Below, piece by piece: positions 1 through 4,838 of a stretch of 5,521 bases of DNA. Position 1 is the stretch's first letter, and each line of letters begins with the position of its first letter. The stretch lies in the NCBI GenBank assembly GCA_903643055.1, contig CAHJWV010000067.1, forward strand, positions 1-5,521, in the 5' to 3' direction. The notes under the pieces were generated by a model. The model was not told the DNA's origin, searched no databases, and saw nothing but the letters and a program-made list of their open reading frames with translations. Source of the stretch: Burkholderiales bacterium (GTDB lineage: Bacteria > Pseudomonadota > Gammaproteobacteria > Burkholderiales > Burkholderiaceae). Both the position numbers and the translations under genes were made by a program.

Positions 1-1
1 C

Positions 2-508
2 ACGCTGGTTGACCTGCCGCCCGACCAACTGGTGCTGGCGCTGACCGAAGGCCGCATCGATGCGGCTGCGATGTGGCAGCCCCTGGTGTCACAGGCGGAA
101 TCGACGCTCGGCAACCTCGGACAGGTATTCACCGAACCGAGCGCCTACACGGTGATGCATGTGCTGGTGGGCCGCAACGAGTTCTTGCGCACCCATCGCA
201 TCGCAGTACAGAAGCTGCTGCGCGCGATGCTGAAGGCCGAAGAATTCAACCGCAATGATCCGCATCGCGCGATGGAGCTGACGGCGCAGCGGCTGAAGAT
301 CCCTGTGCAGAGCCTGCAGGCCGGCTGGGGCGAACTCGATCTCGCCGTCGACATGCAGCAGTCGCAGCTGATCACGCTGGAAGACGAGGCGCGTTGGGCG
401 ATCGCACGCGGCCATGCGCCGCCCGGGCCGCTGCCCAACTTCCTGCCCCACTTGTCGCTCGACGCACTGCTGGCGGTGCTGCCCGAGCGCGTGAGCGTGG
501 TTCGCTAA
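2..508 (+). CDS. ABC transporter substrate-binding protein, NMT1/SsuA-like (C-terminal part, 5' end outside window)
   Basis: The frame is open from the left edge and ends in TAA at 506-508, giving 168 visible residues; the true start lies upstream. The fragment reads as the second half of a type-2 periplasmic binding protein of the NMT1/THI5/SsuA group. It has a 'LTEGRIDAAAMWQP' stretch, matching the family's 'G-x-(I/V)DA...W-x-P' segment that lines the cleft. It then has 'NEFLRTHRIAVQKLLRAMLKA' helices and 'NRNDPHRAMELTA', the usual C-lobe pattern. Relatives bind small ligands (sulfonates, nitrate/bicarbonate, thiamine precursors) in the periplasm, normally for an ABC importer. The signal peptide would lie in the missing part, and the ligand cannot be read from this half. 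The next gene on the same strand is a membrane sensor kinase 27 bases away, not a permease or ATPase, so the protein may serve as a sensory accessory. The family call is fairly sure; the sensory role is inference. Confidence 0.8.
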   Translation, partial: TLVDLPPDQLVLALTEGRIDAAAMWQPLVSQAESTLGNLGQVFTEPSAYTVMHVLVGRNEFLRTHRIAVQKLLRAMLKAEEFNRNDPHRAMELTAQRLKIPVQSLQAGWGELDLAVDMQQSQLITLEDEARWAIARGHAPPGPLPNFLPHLSLDALLAVLPERVSVVR

Positions 509-535
509 CGCCATCACGCCATGAAGCCATAAACC

Positions 536-1990
536 ATGAAGATCGGAACAAAAGGACGCATCTCGGCCGTGCTGACCCTGGGCACGATCGCTTTCATCGC
601 AGCGATGATCTGGTGGGCCAACACCGAAGTGGAAGACGCCGGGCGGCAACGCAAGCAGGCCAACGAAATCTCGCGCGGGCTCGATGAACTGCGGCTGGTG
701 TCTTTTGAATACCTGCTCGGCCGCCAGGAGCGCGCCCGGATGCAGGCGCAAAGCGTCTCGACGCGGCTTGACCGGCTGATGGAGACCCCCATCTTCACCG
801 GTGTGCGGCAACGCGAACTGATGAACTCGCTGCGCTCGCGCAGTGTGATCGCCCAGGGCATCTTCTCCGAACTGCTGTCCGACCCGCAGGCCAACTCCGG
901 CCAGCGCAGCGATGACGAAACCCTGCGCCGCTTCGAAGCCCAGCTGTCGAGCCGGTTGCTGATCCTGCAGCAGGACAGCCTGGCCGACGCGTTCTCGTTG
1001 ACCGATGTGTCGACCGATCGCATCCGCGAAGCGCAGCGACGCGTGGTCGTGGTCACCTTGGCGGGCCTGGCCTTGATTGCATTGATCGTGATCGGCGCGG
1101 GCCTCTTCATACATCGCGATGTGCTGGTGCCGATTGCCCGGCTGGAGCAGGCCACCAACGAAGTGGCCGCGGGCAACTGGAGCTTCACGCTGAATGTTGC
1201 CAGCGACGACGAGATCGGCGAGATGTCGCGCAATTTCGATGCGATGACACGGTCGCTGCGCGATTCTTTCGCGCAGATCGAGCGCAGCAACCAGGAGCTC
1301 GCCGCATTGAACCAGGAGATCGAATCTTTCAGCTATTCGGTGTCGCATGACCTGCGCGGCCCCTTGCGCAGCATGGATGGCTTCTCGCTCGCCCTGCTCG
1401 AAGACTACGGCGACAAGCTCGATGCCGAGGCGAAAGACTCGTTGTCGCGCATCCGCGCCGCCAGCCAGCGCATGGGCAGGCTGATCGACGAATTGCTCGG
1501 CCTGTCGCGCGTGACCCGTGCCGAGCTGACCCTGCGGCCGGTCAGCCTGAGTGCCGTGGCCACCGAAATCATCGAAGCTCTGGCCCAACAGCACCCGCAC
1601 CGTTCAGTGCAATGGCAGATCGACGAGGGTCTGACGATCCAGGCCGACAAGCCGCTCATCCAGATCGCCATGCAGAACCTGCTGGAGAACGCCTGGAAGT
1701 TCACTGGCAAGACCGATGCACCGCTCATCCGTGTCGGCATGCTCGATCGCAACGGCCAGAAGGATTACTTTGTGGCTGACAACGGCGTCGGCTTCGACAT
1801 GGCCTACGCCGATCGCTTGTTCGGCGCCTTCCAGCGCCTGCATCACGAGACCGACTTCCCCGGCACCGGCATCGGCCTGGCCATCGTGCAGCGCATCTTC
1901 CGGCGGCACGAGGGCTCGATCAGGGTCGAAGCACAGCCGGGACTGGGCGCAACGTTTTATTTCAGGCTGAAAGAACCATCCCATGAATGA
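536..1990 (+). CDS. Membrane sensor histidine kinase (periplasmic sensor domain-HAMP-HisKA-HATPase_c)
   Basis: A 484-residue inner-membrane kinase expected to autophosphorylate and pass phosphate to a receiver. TM1 is about residues 9-28. A mostly helical periplasmic segment of about 140 residues (29-169) resembles a four-helix-bundle sensor and matches no named domain I recognise. TM2 is about 170-192, HAMP about 193-245, followed by a coiled-coil linker. HisKA carries H271 in 'SHDLRGPLRSMDGF', the phytochrome-like kinase type. HATPase_c has the N box 'NLLENAWKFT' (N385), G1 'DNGVGFD' (D415) and G2 'GTGIGLAI' (443-450), so all catalytic motifs look intact. An in-frame TAA at 530-532 fixes 536 as the first possible ATG; the Shine-Dalgarno is weak. 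It follows the binding-protein gene by 27 bases and overlaps the response-regulator gene by 8, indicating an operon. The Rcp1-like regulator is the obvious partner. The stimulus is unknown, perhaps the ligand-loaded binding protein. Confidence 0.93.
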   Translation: MKIGTKGRISAVLTLGTIAFIAAMIWWANTEVEDAGRQRKQANEISRGLDELRLVSFEYLLGRQERARMQAQSVSTRLDRLMETPIFTGVRQRELMNSLRSRSVIAQGIFSELLSDPQANSGQRSDDETLRRFEAQLSSRLLILQQDSLADAFSLTDVSTDRIREAQRRVVVVTLAGLALIALIVIGAGLFIHRDVLVPIARLEQATNEVAAGNWSFTLNVASDDEIGEMSRNFDAMTRSLRDSFAQIERSNQELAALNQEIESFSYSVSHDLRGPLRSMDGFSLALLEDYGDKLDAEAKDSLSRIRAASQRMGRLIDELLGLSRVTRAELTLRPVSLSAVATEIIEALAQQHPHRSVQWQIDEGLTIQADKPLIQIAMQNLLENAWKFTGKTDAPLIRVGMLDRNGQKDYFVADNGVGFDMAYADRLFGAFQRLHHETDFPGTGIGLAIVQRIFRRHEGSIRVEAQPGLGATFYFRLKEPSHE

Positions 1991-2438
1991 TTCGAACAAG
2001 GTGATCCTGCTGGTCGAAGACAACCCGGACGACGTCGCCCTCACACTGCGCGCCTTCAAGCGCAGCCACGTTAGCAATCCCATCACCGTGGCCCGTGACG
2101 GCATCGAAGCCCTCGACTTTCTGTTCGGCCGCGGCGTCCATGCCGACCGCGCCCATGCCTCGTTGCCGACGATCGTGATCCTCGACCTGAAGCTGCCCAA
2201 GCTCGATGGCCTGGGGGTGCTGAAGGCCTTGCGCGCCGATGAGCGCACCAAGCTGCTGCCGGTCGTGATCCTGACCTCGTCGAAGGAAGAACAAGACCTG
2301 ATCTCCGGCTATACGCTCGGCGCGAACAGCTATGTGCGCAAGCCGGTCGACTTCGCCGAGTTTGTCGAAGCGGTCAAGGTACTCGGCATCTATTGGCTGA
2401 TGATGAACGAGTCTCCACCCGAACGAGCCACCTCGTGA
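1983..2438 (+). CDS. Rcp1-type single-domain response regulator (CheY-like receiver)
   Basis: A 151-residue receiver with no output domain. The acidic pocket is 'VEDNPDD' (E12, D13), the phosphoacceptor is D68 in 'ILDLKLPKLDG', the switch Thr/Ser is at T98 in 'VVILTSS', and the conserved lysine is K120 in 'RKPVDF'. The long loop before the phosphorylated strand and the C-terminal 'LGIYWLMMNESPP' are hallmarks of the Rcp1 family, the response-regulator partners of cyanobacterial phytochrome Cph1 and related kinases. Here the upstream kinase has a Cph1-like HisKA but a periplasmic sensor instead of a photosensor. The gene begins inside the kinase's last codons (ATGAATGA, 8-base overlap) with a weak GAAAGAA Shine-Dalgarno at 1969-1975, so translation is probably coupled. 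Its end overlaps the hybrid-kinase start by 4 bases. It probably acts as a phosphate shuttle or protein-interaction switch in the cytoplasm. The family call is firm; the downstream target is unknown. Confidence 0.93.
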   Translation: MNDSNKVILLVEDNPDDVALTLRAFKRSHVSNPITVARDGIEALDFLFGRGVHADRAHASLPTIVILDLKLPKLDGLGVLKALRADERTKLLPVVILTSSKEEQDLISGYTLGANSYVRKPVDFAEFVEAVKVLGIYWLMMNESPPERATS

Positions 2439-4387
2439 GTCGCTCTGTCAAAGTGCTGGTCGTCGAAGATTCCGACGACGACGCCAAACTGGCCATGCGC
2501 ATGTTGAAGCGCGGTGGCTTCGACCCGACCTATCAGCGCGTGCAAGACGTCGACGGCCTGATCGACGCGTTGAAGCACGACACCTGGGACGCGGTGCTGT
2601 CGGACTTCCGCATGCCCGGCTTCAACGGCGTTGATGCGCTGAAGATCTTCCGCGATACCGGGCTCGACATTCCTTTCATCTTCTTCTCCGGCACCATCGG
2701 CGAAGAGACCGCAGTCGAGGCGATGAAGGCGGGTGCGAGCGACTATGTGATGAAGCAGCACCTGGCGCGGCTGGCGCCGGTGCTGGAGCGCGAACTCGGC
2801 CAGGCATTGATTCGGGCCGAGCACCGGCAGGCGCAGATCGACCTCGAAGTCTCGCGCGACCGCTACCTCGACCTCTATGACTTCGCACCTGTCGGCTACC
2901 TGACGCTGACCGAGGAAGGCCTGATCTCGCAACTCAACCTCACCGGTGCGGCCATGCTCGGCGAGGAGCGGCCTGCGTTGATGAACATGCCGTTCGCGCG
3001 CTTCGTGCCGCCCGAAGAGGCCGACCACTGGCGGCAGCACTTCCTGGTCGCGCTGTACCACGGCAATAACCTTCGTCTTGAGCTGACACTGAAGGGCGCA
3101 CAGGGCCAGCGCTGCCCGGTGCAGCTGGATTGCACGCGAGTCACTTCTGAGAGCGCCGCCCCCATGGTGCGCGTGACACTGACCGACATCAGCGCACGCA
3201 AGGAGGCCGAGGCCAACCTGCGCGGCTTCGAGGCGCAGTTGCGCGAGGTGCAGAAGATGGAGTCGATCGGCACGCTGGCCGGCGGCATCGCGCACGACTT
3301 CAACAACATCCTCGGCGCGATCCTCGGCAACCTGTCGCTTGCACGCAATGAAGTCGGCACCGGCCACGCCGCGCTCGTCAACCTGGACGAAATCCAAAAA
3401 GCAAGCCTGCGCGCACGCAACCTCGTGCAGCAGATCCTCGCGTTCAGCCGCCGCGCACCGCAGCAGCTCGTGACACAGTCGTTGGGCCCGTTGCTGATGG
3501 AGACACGCCAGTTGCTGCGCGCCACGCTACCAGCCCGCGTCGGCTTCGAGGTCAACGATTCCGATGAACCGCTGTACGTGCATGCCGATGGCACCCAGGT
3601 CCAGCAGGTGCTGATGAATCTGTGCACCAACGCCTGGCATGCCCTGGCCGATGGCGTCGGGCACATCACGGTGGGCATCGATCACGTCCACATCGACGTC
3701 GGCAACGCCAAACGGCTGGGCGGCTTGCCACCCGGTCCGTATGCGCACCTGTGGGTGTCCGACGACGGCATTGGCATGGACACCGCGACACGCGAGCACA
3801 TCTTCGAACCCTTCTTCACGACCAAGCCGGTCGGGCAAGGCACGGGCCTCGGGCTGTCGGTGGTGCACGGCATCATGACGGCGCACCATGGCGCGATCGA
3901 TGTCGACAGTGAGCCCGGGAAAGGCAGCACCTTCCACCTGTACTTCCCGGTCGTTCCCCCTCCATCCGCCGGCGCTGCCGCGGCCAAGCCCGCCGCGCAC
4001 GAAGCCGCTCGCGGCCAGGGCCAGCATGTGCTGTACATCGATGACGACGAGACGATGGTGGTGATGGTCGAGCGCATCCTGCAGCGCTCAGGCTACGAGG
4101 TCAGCGGCTATCAAGACGCACAGGCCGCGATGGCCGCGGTGCGTGAGCGCCCTACGGCCTTCGACCTGGTCGTCACCGACTTCAACATGCCCGAGCTGTC
4201 GGGCCTGGACGTGGCTCGCGAGCTGGCGCGCATCCGCCCTCAGTTGCCCGTCGTCATCAGCTCCGGCTACATCACCGAAGAACTGCGCATCGAAGCGCGG
4301 CTGGCCGGTGTGCGCAGCCTGCTGGAGAAGCAGAACACCTTCGAAGAGCTGAGCCAATTGGTCGGGCGTACCTTGCTGCGCAGATAA
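2435..4387 (+). CDS. Hybrid histidine kinase, REC-PAS-HisKA-HATPase_c-REC
   Basis: A 650-residue protein with no membrane segment, so cytoplasmic. The N-terminal receiver (about 1-120) has E11/D12, phosphoacceptor D57 in 'SDFRMPG' and K107 in 'DYVMKQHLARL'. A PAS domain (about 138-260) starts at 'RYLDLYDFAPVGYLTL' and ends at 'VTLTDISARKEAE'. HisKA has H287 in 'GGIAHDFNNILG', the HPK4 (NtrB-like) type. HATPase_c has N399 ('NLCTNAWHAL'), D443 in 'DDGIGMD', 'FEPFFTTKPVGQGTGLGLS', and G467-G473. An Ala/Pro-rich linker (about 508-531) leads to a second receiver (about 532-650) with 'IDDDE' (536-539), phosphoacceptor D582 in 'TDFNMPELSG' and K632 in 'LLEKQ', where Gln replaces the usual Pro after Lys. 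I chose GTG at 2435 because it overlaps the preceding stop as GTGA and places the first receiver strand at its normal distance. A TTG at 2393 would add 14 residues with no domain support. It probably takes phosphate from the upstream kinase at D57. No output domain is present. Confidence 0.93.
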   Translation: MSRSVKVLVVEDSDDDAKLAMRMLKRGGFDPTYQRVQDVDGLIDALKHDTWDAVLSDFRMPGFNGVDALKIFRDTGLDIPFIFFSGTIGEETAVEAMKAGASDYVMKQHLARLAPVLERELGQALIRAEHRQAQIDLEVSRDRYLDLYDFAPVGYLTLTEEGLISQLNLTGAAMLGEERPALMNMPFARFVPPEEADHWRQHFLVALYHGNNLRLELTLKGAQGQRCPVQLDCTRVTSESAAPMVRVTLTDISARKEAEANLRGFEAQLREVQKMESIGTLAGGIAHDFNNILGAILGNLSLARNEVGTGHAALVNLDEIQKASLRARNLVQQILAFSRRAPQQLVTQSLGPLLMETRQLLRATLPARVGFEVNDSDEPLYVHADGTQVQQVLMNLCTNAWHALADGVGHITVGIDHVHIDVGNAKRLGGLPPGPYAHLWVSDDGIGMDTATREHIFEPFFTTKPVGQGTGLGLSVVHGIMTAHHGAIDVDSEPGKGSTFHLYFPVVPPPSAGAAAAKPAAHEAARGQGQHVLYIDDDETMVVMVERILQRSGYEVSGYQDAQAAMAAVRERPTAFDLVVTDFNMPELSGLDVARELARIRPQLPVVISSGYITEELRIEARLAGVRSLLEKQNTFEELSQLVGRTLLRR

Positions 4388-4412
4388 CGCGCAGCCTGCG
4401 CCAAGCACCTGA

Positions 4413-4476
4413 AACCCGGCAAGTTTGCGAACGGGCAAACACCCCGCCAGGTGTTGCCACCTGCAGATGCCGGGTT
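4413..4476. other. Nested inverted repeats able to form a three-way (cloverleaf-like) fold
   Basis: A perfect 9-bp outer inverted repeat, AACCCGGCA (4413-4421) with TGCCGGGTT (4468-4476), encloses two complete hairpins. The first is GTTTGC (4423-4428) with GCAAAC (4435-4440), loop of six. The second is CAGGTG (4448-4453) with CACCTG (4458-4463), loop TTGC. All three stems are perfect Watson-Crick pairs and can exist together as a three-way junction of 64 bases. It starts 25 bases after the kinase stop, so it may be a 3'-end structure or stability element of the operon mRNA, or a member of an interspersed repeat family. It does not have the conserved bases of a tRNA, and the ends do not fit integron attC core sites. 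Confidence 0.5.
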
Positions 4477-4502
4477 GTCGGCGGCGGTGGCTGAATTTTC
4501 TT
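4456..4502 (+). terminator. Candidate intrinsic terminator of the signalling operon
   Basis: GCCACC (4456-4461) pairs perfectly with GGTGGC (4486-4491). Inside this lies a smaller stem GCCG (4469-4472)/CGGC (4479-4482). The 3' arm is followed after four bases by TTTTCTT (4496-4502). The position, about 70 bases after the kinase stop, suits an operon terminator. The internal loop, the offset and the interrupted T-run make it imperfect. It competes with the CAGGTG/CACCTG hairpin for the same bases. Confidence 0.45.
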
Positions 4503-4596
4503 GAACTCTCATGGAAAGATCTCCTTCGCAATGGATGAGGATGGCAGGTCGCCATGGACCTGTTGAAGAACCAATTGATGACTCAGTCTTGCAGTT

Positions 4597-4686
4597 CTAT
4601 TTCCACGTAGAGCTAACGCCACGAAGAAACGGCATCACAAGCAAAGCAAGCGCTTGGGGCCTGTTGACAGCAAAACAAAGGTTCAT
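4597..4686 (-). CDS. Possible small hypothetical protein, 29 residues
   Basis: On the minus strand an ATG at 4686-4684 opens a 29-codon frame ending in TAG (4599-4597). It is preceded by GAGGAG (complement of 4697-4702) ten bases upstream, a good Shine-Dalgarno in a region otherwise poor in them. The peptide has a short hydrophobic centre, 'ALALLVMPFLRGV', with basic residues on both sides, so it could touch a membrane, though it is short for a full span. It is not a family I recognise. It lies in the lower-GC part of the intergenic region and overlaps the plus-strand promoter candidate, so both may not be real. A chance frame remains the default explanation. Confidence 0.2.
   Translation of the reverse strand: MNLCFAVNRPQALALLVMPFLRGVSSTWK
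4647..4656. promoter_or_regulatory. Perfect 10-bp palindrome, possible operator
   Basis: CAAGCGCTTG is a perfect palindrome located seven bases before the TTGACA of the promoter candidate, a position typical for a dimeric regulator. There is no flanking half-site, and I know no regulator with this as its consensus. Chance is possible. Confidence 0.2.
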
Positions 4687-4693
4687 TTTTAAT
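4664..4693 (+). promoter_or_regulatory. Candidate sigma70-type promoter
   Basis: A perfect -35 hexamer TTGACA (4664-4669) is followed after 18 bases by TTTAAT (4688-4693), five of six matches to TATAAT but lacking the important A at its second position. The region is A/T-rich, unlike its surroundings. A transcript would start near 4700 and run antisense into the YhgE/Pip-like gene, with no recognisable coding sequence downstream, so a small or antisense RNA is the likely product if it is active. Confidence 0.3.
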
Positions 4694-4807
4694 GCTCTCC
4701 TCGCCATGAGTTCCAGGCGTTGTGCAGGAGCACAGGAAGCACTCCGGAGTTCACTGGGTGGGACGACCGATAACTCCTCATCAGAGCGTCATCGAGCCGG
4801 TGTGCAA

Positions 4808-4838
4808 TGACCGGCCCATGACCGGGCGAATGCGGTCA
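4808..4838 (-). terminator. Hairpin overlapping the stop codon of the YhgE/Pip-like gene
   Basis: Read on the minus strand, TGACCG (4838-4833) pairs with CGGTCA (4813-4808). Within it GCCC (4827-4824) pairs with GGGC (4817-4814) around a six-base loop, with a five-base bulge CATTC on one side. The first three bases of the stem are the gene's TGA stop. No T-run follows, so this is at best a weak or factor-assisted terminator or a 3'-end stabilising hairpin. Confidence 0.3.

Larger units (their letters stand above)
4388..4835. other. Intergenic region between convergent genes; repeat-rich left part, lower-GC middle
   Basis: This 448-base stretch separates the hybrid kinase (+) from the YhgE/Pip-like gene (-). 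I see no gene with recognisable homology. Positions 4404-4502 are dense in short inverted repeats, described under separate entries. Positions 4561-4740 are about 48% GC by hand count (87 of 180), clearly below the 60-65% of the flanking coding lines I counted. They contain a possible promoter, the palindrome CAAGCGCTTG, a second perfect palindrome ACTCCGGAGT (4741-4750) and a short minus-strand frame. A 99-codon plus-strand frame starts at ATG 4511 (stop ends at 4810). It has no convincing Shine-Dalgarno, no recognisable motif and a low-complexity Arg/Ser-rich end, so I do not call it a gene. The composition shift suggests acquired or unconstrained DNA. Confidence 0.8.

Noticed and set aside
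89..1600. Very long minus-strand open frame of 503 codons across the binding protein and sensor kinase
   Set aside because: It is antisense to two genes with intact domain motifs. Long stop-free antisense frames are common in high-GC DNA, and its translation is His/Gln/Arg-rich with no recognisable domain.
2393..2434. TTG start giving the hybrid kinase 14 more residues
   Set aside because: It overlaps the regulator by 46 bases, adds sequence outside the receiver fold and uses a rarer start codon. GTG 2435 in GTGA fits better.
2390..3397. Minus-strand open frame of 335 codons across the hybrid kinase
   Set aside because: It is an antisense shadow of the REC-PAS-HisKA coding region, with no motif or start signal of its own.
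4413..4476. The cloverleaf-like element as a tRNA or an integron attC site
   Set aside because: There are no tRNA invariant bases, anticodon arm or CCA-adjacent acceptor. The outer ends do not match the RYYYAAC/GTTRRRY core sites of attC.
4760..4800. CTGATGAG on the minus strand near 4785 as a hammerhead ribozyme core
   Set aside because: No stem II followed by GAAA is found at the required distance, and there is no stem I/III closure.
4511..4810. Plus-strand 99-codon open frame in the intergenic region
   Set aside because: It has no Shine-Dalgarno, no recognisable motif and an Arg/Ser-rich composition. It crosses the composition shift without any sign of coding constraint.
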